From the NCBI RefSeq assembly GCF_900111555.1, contig NZ_FOHZ01000019.1, positions 1 to 55,223 on the forward strand: DNA of 55,223 bases, read 5' to 3'. The position numbers and the translations under genes are program-made. This stretch comes from Marinobacter segnicrescens. GTDB lineage: Bacteria > Pseudomonadota > Gammaproteobacteria > Pseudomonadales > Oleiphilaceae. Position 1 is the stretch's first letter. Each line of letters starts with the position of its first letter. Below, piece by piece: positions 46,578 through 53,975 of this stretch. The notes below the pieces were generated by a model. It was given only the letters and a program-made list of their open reading frames with translations, was not told where the DNA came from and ran no database searches.

Positions 46578-47157
46578 TCAGACCCTGGGGACAAACGGTG
46601 CCACGGATCGGGCGGTAGTCGCTCGATCCGCAACGGGCGTGGAAGATGCCTACCTTACCTTTCGTAGTGGGTTGCTGGGCTTTCTGCGTACCAATGTTCA
46701 TGACCCGTCACTGGCAGAAGACCTGCTGCACGAGGTATTCGAAAAAGCAACCCGGGCGCTCGAGGAAGGTGAACAGCCTGCCAATATTTCGGCCTGGCTG
46801 TATCGTGTTGCTCGTAACACCTTGATTGACCACTACCGTCGTCAACGCCCCGTCGAAGTGATACCCAACGATCTTGAGGCGGGGGAGCCTTTCTCACTGC
46901 CCCCTGAACAAACCCTTGCACTTTGCCTCAGGCCGTTTATCGACCAGTTGCCCGGAAAATACAGTGAGGCCCTCCTGGCCACCGCCATTGAAGGCCGCAG
47001 TGTGGCGGCCTGGGCCCGCGAAACCGGGTTGTCGCCGTCGGCAGCCAAAAGCCGGGTCAGCCGGGGCAGGGCCTTGCTCCGGGAAAAAGTGCTCGAATGT
47101 TGTCACGTAGAAGCAGCGCGGAGCGGGGAGGTCCTCGAGTACTACCGGCGACAATAG
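46570..47157 (+). CDS. sigZ: SigZ-type ECF sigma factor
   Basis: About 195 residues: region 2 (VEDAYLTFRSGLLGFLRTNV, DLLHEVFEKATRAL, AWLYRVARNTLIDHYRRQRP) and region 4 (LATAIEGRSVAAWARETGLSPSAAKSRVSRGR). The C-terminal ECCHVEAARSGEVLEYYRR, with Cys-Cys-His, is the SigZ mark and may bind metal. The start is GTG 46570, overlapping the ArsI-like stop; GTG 46549 is possible. The overlap suggests joint expression under metal(loid) stress. Confidence 0.82.
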   Translation: MDSQTLGTNGATDRAVVARSATGVEDAYLTFRSGLLGFLRTNVHDPSLAEDLLHEVFEKATRALEEGEQPANISAWLYRVARNTLIDHYRRQRPVEVIPNDLEAGEPFSLPPEQTLALCLRPFIDQLPGKYSEALLATAIEGRSVAAWARETGLSPSAAKSRVSRGRALLREKVLECCHVEAARSGEVLEYYRRQ

Positions 47158-47247
47158 TCGGTACGCATTGGATCCCGCAATAAACGACATCATGTCTTGG
47201 AGGTCGTCAGCCATAACTTCCGGCCTCCTGTTGAAAACCCGGTCCGT

Positions 47248-48513
47248 TCAACTTTCAGGGCTTCCGTCTTCAGTCACCCATCCCAGCAGGCACTGGTAAA
47301 CCGGTTGGCTATCGAGCAGGTCGAAATGGTTCAGGCCATTAAAAACTGCCTGTCGGGATTCCGGGATAGGCAGGCAGCGCGCAGGGTCACGGTGCTGGCC
47401 AAGTGCGCTCCTGAGCGGGACCAGGCCATCCCCGGGGATCAACGTGCTGGCAGCGGCCGGGGAAGACCGAATGGTTGCCGCAACAGCGTAGTAGCGGGTG
47501 CCGGGGGGAGGGATTTCTGGTGCTTTTCTGCTCCCGGGCTCCGGGCCGGTAACCTGGCCAATAGTACCCTCACGGAGATCACGGATGCCGGCACTCCGAA
47601 TATTGCCAAGTCGGCCAATCGGCGCGCTGTAAGGGCTGACCCCCAGAAGGAATTCCAGCCCATTCCCCAGCTGTTCCAGTGGTGCGCCCTGATGAGGGGT
47701 GCCGAGGAAAACCACTTTCCGGAGTCGGGTTGGCCAGTGGTAGCCGGCGTGCTGCGCCTGCAGGCACGCGCTGCGGGTGACAAGTCCGCCCATGCTGTGC
47801 CCGACGATCACCAGCTTCTCAACGGGTACCGGCCATTCGCTGATCAGCGCTTCCAGCATCAGGGCGAAATCCCGACCGTTCTCCAGCACCGCAAGCCCGC
47901 TGTTGTAGCGCAGATACAAGGGTGTAAAGCCAAGATCGTGGGCCAGCGCCTTGCCATGATCATGGCCGTTACGGAACCACTGCCGGTCGTTCATACACAG
48001 GCCGTGAACCATGACCAGCAGGCGGTTCGACGGGTGCGGAATGGTCGCAAGCAGTGCCTGGTGCTCCAGCATTAAGCGCCTTCCGCCGTATCGCAGTTCC
48101 ATGGGAATCGCCAAAGGATTGGCAGAGGCCACCAGGTAGTCCCCGAGTACGCCGTTGATGGCGGCTAAAAGGGCCTCCCTCCGTGCGGTCGATTCCTGGT
48201 TGGCGAGCATGGGGGCGAACCGGCTGAGGGTGAACTCAAGGCCCTGGCCGGTCAGGGCGGAGACCCGACGGATGTTGCGGTAGACAAGGCCGGTGATCCC
48301 CCTGGTCGGGCCGGGCCGCCCGGGGCCAATAATCGGCGCGAGCCCGGAAATATTGCGGTGCATCACCTCGACAATGTCTGTTACCCCGTCGAAGGCGTCA
48401 ATGATCAGCCGGCTGGTACCGATCAGGTCGGCTGAACGGGGCGGGTGAGACAGCTTATTGCCCGGCTCGCGCGGGGAACTACCGGTGGTATCAGAGCTGC
48501 GTTCGGTGCTCAT
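47248..48513 (-). CDS. Alpha/beta hydrolase (lipase/esterase-like)
   Basis: The product is 421 residues. An N-terminal helical region (about 1-165) precedes an alpha/beta-hydrolase core: oxyanion MVHGLCMN, nucleophile elbow GHSMGG, acid in GDGLVPLRS and His in LNHFDLL near the C-terminus. It resembles PGAP1-like or large bacterial acyl esterases. No signal peptide is obvious, so the location is uncertain. The start at 48513 follows AGGAAAG. Confidence 0.8.
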   Translation of the reverse strand: MSTERSSDTTGSSPREPGNKLSHPPRSADLIGTSRLIIDAFDGVTDIVEVMHRNISGLAPIIGPGRPGPTRGITGLVYRNIRRVSALTGQGLEFTLSRFAPMLANQESTARREALLAAINGVLGDYLVASANPLAIPMELRYGGRRLMLEHQALLATIPHPSNRLLVMVHGLCMNDRQWFRNGHDHGKALAHDLGFTPLYLRYNSGLAVLENGRDFALMLEALISEWPVPVEKLVIVGHSMGGLVTRSACLQAQHAGYHWPTRLRKVVFLGTPHQGAPLEQLGNGLEFLLGVSPYSAPIGRLGNIRSAGIRDLREGTIGQVTGPEPGSRKAPEIPPPGTRYYAVAATIRSSPAAASTLIPGDGLVPLRSALGQHRDPARCLPIPESRQAVFNGLNHFDLLDSQPVYQCLLGWVTEDGSPES

Positions 48514-48599
48514 GTCGGTCTTTCCTGTGCGCATGGGCTGGCCAGTCATGGCCAGCGAGGCGGGAGTGCGAACCCAATATAGCACGGTCCCCGAAAGTG

Positions 48600-49631
48600 T
48601 CAGTCAGACCGGGCTGCCAGCAACTCCCGGAGCCCGGCTGGCAACACAGACCGGGCTTTCCGGGAAATCGGCTCCTCATTCTTCTGCCACAAAACTCCGA
48701 GGTAGATGATCAGCAGGCCGATGGCCGTGAGTGCCATCGGGAAAAACCAGCTATCCTCGAAAACCTCCCACGCCAGGTGGCCAAGGTAAAAACACACACC
48801 CAGCGCGCCGAAGACTACGAAGACCCGCCGGACAATCACCACGCCGATAGTGATCATCAGAAGGTTGATGGAGAAATAGAGAAAACGGGACAACTCGCTG
48901 CTCGAATCCTGCGCCGTCATCCCGCCCCAGAAAGTCAGAACACCAAAGATATACAGCCAGAAGGCGTAATCCGCTGTTGACCGGGATCGGAAATCCACCC
49001 AGAAGGCGGTCAGCGTCATCAACAGGCCAAAGTACATGGAGAACAGCGCACGGAACTGGAAGTCGTAATACCCGGTCATCAGCATGGCGGCAACATCCAT
49101 CGACAGGTACCAGAGGGTAACCGCGATGGGCATGATCATAAAGGAATAGCGATAGATCCAGGCCAGCACAACCCCGACAGCCAGTGTGCCCATCTCCATA
49201 TAGAGCCAGTGCCAGCGAATGTAGCGGTGATAGTCCCGGTAAACACTGTCATCCGGCCATACGCCCAGGGCTAACTGCAACCCGTAGATGGCCAGCGGCG
49301 TCAGTGCTACCACAAAGGTCGCACAGATGCCGGCAGGGATGGCCAGGTCCATGGACCGGAAGCGCCCGGTCAGTAGCAGTCCCACGCCGGCATACAGCAG
49401 CGAGATAAAGAAAATGCCCCAACCACCAAAGGCCTCCCAGCCCAGATTCATGAACAGCGTCATGGCACCGATGGCAATCAGACCACCAAGGTAGTAAAGC
49501 ACGTTGGTGAGGTTGAACGCTGGGCCCACGCCGGGCTGTTGCCCCAGGAAGTCATACAGCCGGTCTGCCTGCTGCGAGGTAAGGATCTGCTCACTGACCG
49601 CGTCGTTGAGGTGTTTCCTGGTTATTTTCAT
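48600..49631 (-). CDS. DUF2157-like multi-pass membrane protein
   Basis: The product is 343 residues. A short cytosolic N-terminal domain contains ILTSQQADRLYDFLGQ, the DUF2157-type opening, followed by about ten helices (NVLYYLGGLIAIGAMTLFM, YSFMIMPIAVTLWYLS). Function unknown. A longer frame to 49691 lacks a ribosome site; AAGGAG precedes 49631. Confidence 0.72.
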   Translation of the reverse strand: MKITRKHLNDAVSEQILTSQQADRLYDFLGQQPGVGPAFNLTNVLYYLGGLIAIGAMTLFMNLGWEAFGGWGIFFISLLYAGVGLLLTGRFRSMDLAIPAGICATFVVALTPLAIYGLQLALGVWPDDSVYRDYHRYIRWHWLYMEMGTLAVGVVLAWIYRYSFMIMPIAVTLWYLSMDVAAMLMTGYYDFQFRALFSMYFGLLMTLTAFWVDFRSRSTADYAFWLYIFGVLTFWGGMTAQDSSSELSRFLYFSINLLMITIGVVIVRRVFVVFGALGVCFYLGHLAWEVFEDSWFFPMALTAIGLLIIYLGVLWQKNEEPISRKARSVLPAGLRELLAARSD

Positions 49632-49755
49632 GGTGGTGGGCGCTCCTTGTCCTTGGCGGTCAGTGGCCGGAAAACCTCGAATGTAGCTCAATCAGACAGT
49701 AATATTCGAGGTAACATCCTCAAAAAGGACTTATACACTCAAGGACCGGGAACCC

Positions 49756-50202
49756 ATGAACGTTTTCCTGCTGTTGCTTTGCCTTCTTGCTACCCCTGTC
49801 GCCGCCTTAGCAGGCACCTACCGCTGGGTCGATGAAAACGGCCAGACGCATTTTGGCGACCGGCCACCGGCGGGCGCCGTTTCCGATGAAGTCAAAGTGA
49901 CCCCGGCGCCGGTAGACGAGGACGCCGCTGCTCGTGCACGTAAAGCAAGGGTGAACGAATTCCTGGAACAGAGTGAGAAACAGCGGGCCGAGCGTAACGA
50001 GGCGAAGGCCCGCCAGGAAGCTGCGGCCGAAGAGCGGCAAGCCCGCTGCGAGCAATTGCGCGGCCGCCTGAAGTATCTGAAAAGCGTGTCGAAGATTTAC
50101 CGGATCAACAACGACGGCGAACGGGTGTACGTGGACGACGAGGAGAACGAGCGTCTTCGTCGTGAGTTCACGGCGAGGGTTCAAAGCGAGTGCGGTGCCT
50201 GA
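49756..50202 (+). CDS. DUF4124 exported protein
   Basis: The product is 148 residues: a signal peptide (ends AALA), the DUF4124 motif YRWVDENGQTHFGDRPP near residues 21-37, then a charged coiled-coil (about 60-115, rich in Ala/Glu/Arg) and a C-terminal Cys. Periplasmic, function unknown. Its stop touches the decayed attC at the edge of the cassette array, so it is the last chromosomal gene before the array. Confidence 0.82.
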   Translation: MNVFLLLLCLLATPVAALAGTYRWVDENGQTHFGDRPPAGAVSDEVKVTPAPVDEDAAARARKARVNEFLEQSEKQRAERNEAKARQEAAAEERQARCEQLRGRLKYLKSVSKIYRINNDGERVYVDDEENERLRREFTARVQSECGA

Positions 50203-50256
50203 TCTGCGGCAGAACGGCAGCGCAGGCGCGTCTGAATACAGCCACCGATTAGCTGC
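50200..50256 (-). other. Decayed terminal attC
   Basis: About 40 bp (GGCAGCGCAGGCGCGTCTGA onward) closely match the same part of the attC at 53976-54047, but the R cores are degenerate (GATTAGC; no AAC core on the left). This is the distal end of the array abutting the DUF4124 stop. Confidence 0.6.
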
Positions 50257-50262
50257 GGTGGT

Positions 50263-50664
50263 TCAACCTGGCAGACCCTCGAACTTTGGCACATCCTCTA
50301 ATCCCTCATCCCATACGGCTTTGCTGGATGAGAAGATGTGCGCCGTTGGCAACATAGGGATTTCAGTGTCCAAACACCCTGCCGGAACGACAAGCAAACC
50401 TGCGATCTGAGTGCTCGGCAATGCTGAGCCACACAACTTGCAGAAGCATTTGTGATGACGAGTGCCTGGCAGCGTAAAGCAAGTCACCGCATCTGCACCC
50501 GACTGCCAGACCAATGTAGCGGAATGCGAGAACAGATTTGCGGCATGAGCCGAACCTGTATCTTTTTGGCAGTGTTGACAATGGCACAGGTAGAAGCTTT
50601 CGAAATCACCTGTTACCTCAAAGCTTACGGTGCCACACAGACAAGAGCCGAAATGAGCAGTCAT
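50263..50664 (-). CDS. GFA-family (glutathione-dependent formaldehyde-activating-like) protein
   Basis: The product is 133 residues with the GFA zinc-Cys set: CLCG near residue 8, CHCQHC near 27 and CKLCG near 75. GFA proteins bind zinc, and few have proven enzymatic roles; S-hydroxymethylglutathione formation is assigned to only some. The start at 50664 has a GGGG-rich weak ribosome site. It occupies the array-end cassette. The 113-bp stretch to the next attC holds no gene. Confidence 0.8.
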   Translation of the reverse strand: MTAHFGSCLCGTVSFEVTGDFESFYLCHCQHCQKDTGSAHAANLFSHSATLVWQSGADAVTCFTLPGTRHHKCFCKLCGSALPSTQIAGLLVVPAGCLDTEIPMLPTAHIFSSSKAVWDEGLEDVPKFEGLPG

Positions 50665-50778
50665 CAGAACCCCTTCCATGGCCTGAGAGGGAAGTGCAGA
50701 ACGAACATGAATGGCTGGTTAATGCCATACTCACGCTTCACCTTTGCGACCCGCACCCTGCCATAGATCCCTCTAAAC

Positions 50779-50823
50779 ATTTAACGAATGAGATTAGCGG
50801 CAAACGGCTGCAACTGGTTATGC
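50779..50823 (-). other. Short attC site (VOC cassette)
   Basis: ATTTAAC (50779-50785) and GTTATGC (50817-50823) bound a 45-bp site with an AGCGGCAAACGGCTG internal stem. It is shorter than the other sites. The stop of the VOC gene lies inside GTTATGC (minus GCATAAC), and this core matches the one at the start of the VOC cassette. Confidence 0.72.
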
Positions 50824-51234
50824 GGGTTTATCGGAAGGACCGACCCAGAACAATGGATTATGTGCGACTTCCCAAAGATAGCCGTCAGGGTCTGAAAAGT
50901 AGCCTGCATAGCCACCCCACTCCGTCTTTCGCGCGGACTTCGTGACAACAGCGCCCGCGGAAGCAGCCTGAGACATGACCTGGTCAACTTCACCTTCTGA
51001 ACTTACATTGTGCGCCAGACTGAACCCAGCGAAGCCACCGGAAACTGCACCTACCTGCGCATCTTCCGCTAGTGCGTCACGACCGTACAAACCCAGCCAT
51101 GTGCCGTTCAAAGTAAAAAAGGCTACCTCCGGCGGAGAGTCCATTCGGGGAAAGCCAAGGCCCCTTTCATAGAACTCAATCGACCGCTGTATATCACCCA
51201 CGCCCAGAGTGATCATACTAATCCGTGGCTTCAT
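50818..51234 (-). CDS. VOC/glyoxalase-family protein (cassette gene)
   Basis: The product is 138 residues with two beta-alpha-beta-beta-beta units: MKPRISMITLGVGDIQRSIEFYERGLGFP and AGYFSDPDGYLWEVAHNP (metal Glu). It resembles glyoxalase-like resistance or dioxygenase proteins; substrate unknown. The start at 51234 follows AGGAGGA, only 11 bases after the attC core, a spacing typical of cassette genes. Its TAA is part of the next core. Confidence 0.85.
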   Translation of the reverse strand: MKPRISMITLGVGDIQRSIEFYERGLGFPRMDSPPEVAFFTLNGTWLGLYGRDALAEDAQVGAVSGGFAGFSLAHNVSSEGEVDQVMSQAASAGAVVTKSARKTEWGGYAGYFSDPDGYLWEVAHNPLFWVGPSDKPA

Positions 51235-51245
51235 GATTCCTCCTT

Positions 51246-51323
51246 GCATAACGCCAGGCTCACGCGCCGGTTTAGAGCCGCGAAGCGGCGGAAAATCAGT
51301 CGCTGTGCAGCCGATTGTTAAAG
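51246..51323 (-). other. attC site (addiction module-ParE cassette)
   Basis: A 78-bp site. GCATAAC at 51246-51252 and GTTAAAG at 51317-51323 are the outer cores; inside, AGCCGCGAAGCGGCG forms the central stem. The ParE-like gene's TAA lies in the right core. Confidence 0.82.
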
Positions 51324-51611
51324 CCTTCCCAGCCAGTACTGCGGACGCCGGCGGTCATGGGCAACAGCCAGAACCTGAAAACCATCATGGCTCTCTCGGT
51401 AAACGATAGACAAGGGAAACCTGTGAAGGGGCGCTCTACGAATATCTGGCGGCAACTCAGCTTGCCAGGCTTTTGGTGACTCGCCAATTAAATTGGCCAG
51501 GGCCTCAAATTCCTCTATAAAGGCACCACCCAATCCCGGAACTTTTGATTCATAATAACCAACTGATTCCAGGAACTCGGCTTCCGCTGCCGGGTGAAAA
51601 GAATAGTTCAT
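51318..51611 (-). CDS. ParE/RelE-family toxin
   Basis: The product is 97 residues: MNYSFHPAAEAEFLESVGYYE, then FPLSIVYRESHDGFQVLAVAHDRRRPQYWLGRL, the usual ParE/RelE end with a basic cluster. ParE toxins poison gyrase and RelE toxins cut mRNA; which applies cannot be read here. The ATG overlaps the antitoxin stop (ATGA), and the stop lies in the attC core. Confidence 0.85.
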   Translation of the reverse strand: MNYSFHPAAEAEFLESVGYYESKVPGLGGAFIEEFEALANLIGESPKAWQAELPPDIRRAPLHRFPLSIVYRESHDGFQVLAVAHDRRRPQYWLGRL

Positions 51612-51832
51612 TTAATCAGTGCTCTAGCCTTCCTCATGACATCCTCACCAGACACAGCCTGAACTGTGCCATTGTCGAGCTCTTCACCCCTGCGCCGCGC
51701 CTCAAGCAACCAATCGGACCTGAGCTCTTCTTCTGACGGAGACTCCAGACTCAACACCAGTCGCTGGATCAACTGGGCTCGCTCCTCTTTAGGGAGGTGG
51801 AGCGCCTCGTCTTCAATTTTCTGGAGATTCAT
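51608..51832 (-). CDS. Addiction-module antitoxin (PF09720-like)
   Basis: The product is 74 residues, acidic and helical: LPKEERAQLIQRLVLSLESPSEEELRSDWLLEARRRGEEL is the usual putative addiction module component pattern. It neutralises the downstream ParE-like toxin. The start at 51832 follows GAGAGG. A longer frame to 51859 lacks a better site. Confidence 0.82.
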   Translation of the reverse strand: MNLQKIEDEALHLPKEERAQLIQRLVLSLESPSEEELRSDWLLEARRRGEELDNGTVQAVSGEDVMRKARALIK

Positions 51833-51907
51833 GGACAAAACCTCTCGTTCACATATCACTCAATTTTGACACGGATGGCTACCAGGTGCCACGACTCGGC
51901 TTTTCAG

Positions 51908-51986
51908 CTTTAACGCCGAAGCGCACCGGTGACTTTGACGTAGCGAAGCGGAGACAAAGGCATCCGAGTGCCGCGCCTGGTTAGCT
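51908..51986 (-). other. attC site (Phd-RelE cassette)
   Basis: A 79-bp site with cores CTTTAAC (51908-51914) and GTTAGCT (51980-51986) and GTAGCGAAGCGGAG in the middle. The toxin gene's TAA lies in the right core. Confidence 0.83.
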
Positions 51987-52283
51987 GTTCCCAAGCATGT
52001 ACGCCCGAAGCTGTCGCTCCTCTCGCATGACATAGAGAATGAGAACTCTCTTATCATCCTCACGATAAAAAATGCGACACGGTGGAACCACTATCTCCCT
52101 GTATACTGAATTAGGGAGCTCTGGTGGAATCCGTCCGGATTGGGGAAAATCTTCCAAGCGCTCGGTCTTATCGAAAACTTCTTGGACCAGGTGACTTGCG
52201 GCTGCAGGATTATCCAGAGCAATGTACTCAGCGATCGCATCCAGTTCTTGAAGGGCGGGCTCCGTCCAGATTACTTCAGCCAT
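51981..52283 (-). CDS. RelE/ParE-family toxin
   Basis: The product is 100 residues: WTEPALQELDAIAEYIALDNPAAASHLVQEVF, then REIVVPPCRIFYREDDKRVLILYVMREERQLRAYML. It belongs to the RelE/ParE superfamily, in the subgroup paired with Phd/YefM antitoxins. Overlaps the antitoxin by 13 bp. Stop in attC core. Confidence 0.86.
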   Translation of the reverse strand: MAEVIWTEPALQELDAIAEYIALDNPAAASHLVQEVFDKTERLEDFPQSGRIPPELPNSVYREIVVPPCRIFYREDDKRVLILYVMREERQLRAYMLGNS

Positions 52284-52528
52284 TTACTCATTTTTTCCAT
52301 GGCCTCACTTTGACTGTACGTTCTTCCCTCAAGTACAGCCCGCTCTCCTCGTGAGAGCCCCTCAAGCAGCTCAAGTCGGCGCTGCATAAACTCGTAATCT
52401 TGCACATCGACAAGGTATGCGGATGGCTGACCGTGCTCCGTGATCAGTATCGGCTCTTTAGTCAGGTGCAGATCTGCCAGAATCTTTGTGGCTTGGCGCT
52501 TGAGGTTCGTAACCAGCTCAACTTTCAT
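52271..52528 (-). CDS. Phd/YefM-family antitoxin
   Basis: The product is 85 residues: N-terminal DNA-binding segment NLKRQATKILADLHLTKEPILITEHGQPSAYLVDVQDYE, typical of Phd/YefM, then a flexible C-terminal toxin-binding helix. Autoregulation at the palindrome near 52559-52566 is likely. Confidence 0.86.
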   Translation of the reverse strand: MKVELVTNLKRQATKILADLHLTKEPILITEHGQPSAYLVDVQDYEFMQRRLELLEGLSRGERAVLEGRTYSQSEAMEKMSKWLK

Positions 52529-52558
52529 GGGCTCACCCTGAATCAGACTAACAGTGCC

Positions 52559-52587
52559 ACTATAGTATCACTTTTCAGGTGGGGCAA
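52559..52587 (-). promoter_or_regulatory. Promoter/operator of Phd-RelE cassette
   Basis: On the minus strand TTGCCC (-35, 52582-52587), 17 bp, TATAGT (-10, 52559-52564). The palindrome ACTATAGT (52559-52566) covers the -10 and is a plausible antitoxin operator. The promoter lies inside the cassette just before the gene, so expression does not depend on an integron promoter. Confidence 0.55.
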
Positions 52588-52591
52588 TCAC

Positions 52592-52669
52592 AGCTAACGC
52601 GAAACTTTGCGGCAATTTTGGAGCCGCGCTGCGGTGGAAAAATTGTCCGGCAACAGAGGCTGGTTATGC
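52592..52669 (-). other. attC site (YefM-YoeB cassette)
   Basis: A 78-bp site with cores AGCTAAC (52592-52598) and GTTATGC (52663-52669) and a central GAGCCGCGCTGCGG stem. The YoeB stop is two bases from the right core. Confidence 0.83.
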
Positions 52670-52670
52670 A

Positions 52671-52934
52671 TTATTCGTAGTGGCTCCAGAGCCTGAGAAC
52701 TTTCACCACCCGCTCGTCTTCCAGTACCTGATAAACCAGACGATGTTGAATATTAATGCGGCGTGAATAGGCCCCCGAAAGATCACCAATGAGCTTCTCA
52801 AACGGAGGCGGCTTACGGTATGGATCTTCCGCTATCAGCGCTAAAAGTTCCTGAGCTTTTGGTTTAAGGCCGCTGGAAGCCAACTTCTTTGCATCTTTCT
52901 GGGCTTGCTTGGTGTAAACCAACTTCCATGTCAC
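52671..52934 (-). CDS. yoeB: YoeB/Txe-family mRNA interferase toxin
   Basis: The product is 87 residues: WKLVYTKQAQKDAKKLASSGLKPKAQELLALI, PFEKLIGDLSGAYSRRINIQHRLVYQV and end VLRLWSHYE, all standard YoeB features including the His/Tyr end used in catalysis. YoeB cuts mRNA at the ribosomal A site. Overlaps yefM by 4 bp. Confidence 0.92.
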   Translation of the reverse strand: MTWKLVYTKQAQKDAKKLASSGLKPKAQELLALIAEDPYRKPPPFEKLIGDLSGAYSRRINIQHRLVYQVLEDERVVKVLRLWSHYE

Positions 52935-53173
52935 CAGTCCAGCTCCTCATCGCATTCATCCACGGGGGTATCCATCCCCTCACGAATAGACTCCCGCATA
53001 CCTGGTACGGAGAGCAGGTAAAGTGTTTCCTGAATTGCAGACCAGTCTTCCTCGGAAACCAGAACAGCTTTGTTCCGCTTACCCATGATGACGATTGGTT
53101 GGTGGGACTCGGCAGTCTCATCGATCAACCGATAAAGGTTACTGCGCGCCTCAGTTGCTGTGATTCCGGTCAT
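52931..53173 (-). CDS. yefM: YefM-family antitoxin
   Basis: The product is 80 residues: TATEARSNLYRLIDETAESHQPIVIMGKRNKAVLVSEEDWSAIQETLYLLSVPGMRESI is canonical YefM. Acidic tail for toxin binding. AAGAGGTG precedes the ATG. Confidence 0.92.
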   Translation of the reverse strand: MTGITATEARSNLYRLIDETAESHQPIVIMGKRNKAVLVSEEDWSAIQETLYLLSVPGMRESIREGMDTPVDECDEELDW

Positions 53174-53205
53174 GACGCACCTCTTGCGTGTTTAACTTTT
53201 AATTA

Positions 53206-53233
53206 AGTGTACGCTTTTGGGTACGTACGTCAA
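53206..53233 (-). promoter_or_regulatory. Promoter of yefM-yoeB cassette
   Basis: On the minus strand TTGACG (53228-53233), 16 bp, TACACT (53206-53211). ACGTACGT-rich sequence within it resembles the TGTACA-type YefM operator. It lies entirely inside the cassette, downstream of its attC start core. Confidence 0.6.
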
Positions 53234-53245
53234 GACGAACGTATT

Positions 53246-53323
53246 GCATAACGCCCGCCATCACCGGTGACAAAACCGCAGCGAAGCAGAGGGTTTGGCA
53301 TCCGGTGCATGGCCTGGTTACAC
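53246..53323 (-). other. attC site (HigBA-like cassette)
   Basis: A 78-bp site with cores GCATAAC (53246-53252) and GTTACAC (53317-53323); the inner part CGCAGCGAAGCAGAG forms the stem. The antitoxin stop is about 10 bp from the right core. Confidence 0.83.
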
Positions 53324-53333
53324 CTCACTTTGG

Positions 53334-53621
53334 TCAGTGAAGCTGATTGAAAACTTCCGGGTGTTGCTCAGCAATGCGCAGAAGCGCAACCGCAGGCCCC
53401 TGCGGTTCACGCCGACCCTGCTCCCAATCCTGAAGGGTTCGCACACTCACGCCCATAAGACCGGCAAACGCAGATTGCGACATGTTCAACTTCAGCCTGA
53501 TCACTTTAGGCGGTGAGGGCTCTGATAGCTCATGGGTTCGTAGAGCCAATTTACCCTTCTTGAACTGCTTGATTTCATTGATGCCATCAAGAATCTCTGC
53601 CCCAAGGTTCCTGTCACCCAT
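53334..53621 (-). CDS. HigA/NadS-like helix-turn-helix antitoxin
   Basis: The product is 95 residues with a Xre-type HTH: RLKLNMSQSAFAGLMGVSVRTLQDWEQGRREPQGPAVALLRI. NadS-like proteins have the VSVRTLQDWEQGRR-PSGPA pattern and follow RelE-type toxins. Overlaps the toxin gene by 8 bp, in toxin-first order. Confidence 0.85.
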   Translation of the reverse strand: MGDRNLGAEILDGINEIKQFKKGKLALRTHELSEPSPPKVIRLKLNMSQSAFAGLMGVSVRTLQDWEQGRREPQGPAVALLRIAEQHPEVFNQLH

Positions 53622-53925
53622 TTTTGATTGCCTCCGCTATCTGCTTGAGCGTATGGCCAGGAATGCTGACGCGCTCTGATTTACTGTACAGCGTGAGCAT
53701 CCATATCTCGTGGTCAGACTTCTTCCAGTAGTAAATGGCTCTGATACCACCGCTCTTTCCCGAACCCGCTGGTGCCCATCGAACTTTACGAACGCCACCA
53801 GAGCCTTTGATTAGATCCCCGGCATCCGGCTTCTGCAAGAGGTAGGTTCGAAGCCCACGATATTCCTCGTCCGTGAGGTAGTTCGGCAATAGCTTGGTGA
53901 ACGTTGAGGTTTCGATGAATAGCAT
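53614..53925 (-). CDS. HigB/RelE-family toxin
   Basis: The product is 103 residues from ATG 53925 (a TTG at 53931 would add two): IETSTFTKLLPNYLTDEEYRGLRTYLL, GGVRKVRWAPAGSGKSGGIRAIYYW, LYSKSER. This is the RelE subgroup paired with NadS/HigA HTH proteins. No ribosome site is seen and the -10 box ends only about 7 bp from the ATG, so initiation may be leaderless. Confidence 0.84.
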   Translation of the reverse strand: MLFIETSTFTKLLPNYLTDEEYRGLRTYLLQKPDAGDLIKGSGGVRKVRWAPAGSGKSGGIRAIYYWKKSDHEIWMLTLYSKSERVSIPGHTLKQIAEAIKNG

Positions 53926-53935
53926 TGCCAAAATA

Positions 53936-53950
53936 TACGGCGTTGCCGTA
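53936..53950. promoter_or_regulatory. Operator palindrome of HigBA-like cassette
   Basis: TACGGCGTTGCCGTA is a perfect 6+3+6 palindrome, overlapping a minus-strand TATATT -10 box (53932-53937). It is likely bound by the HTH antitoxin. Confidence 0.62.
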
Positions 53951-53975
53951 CTATCGTCAAGGCAAGATCAATAAG

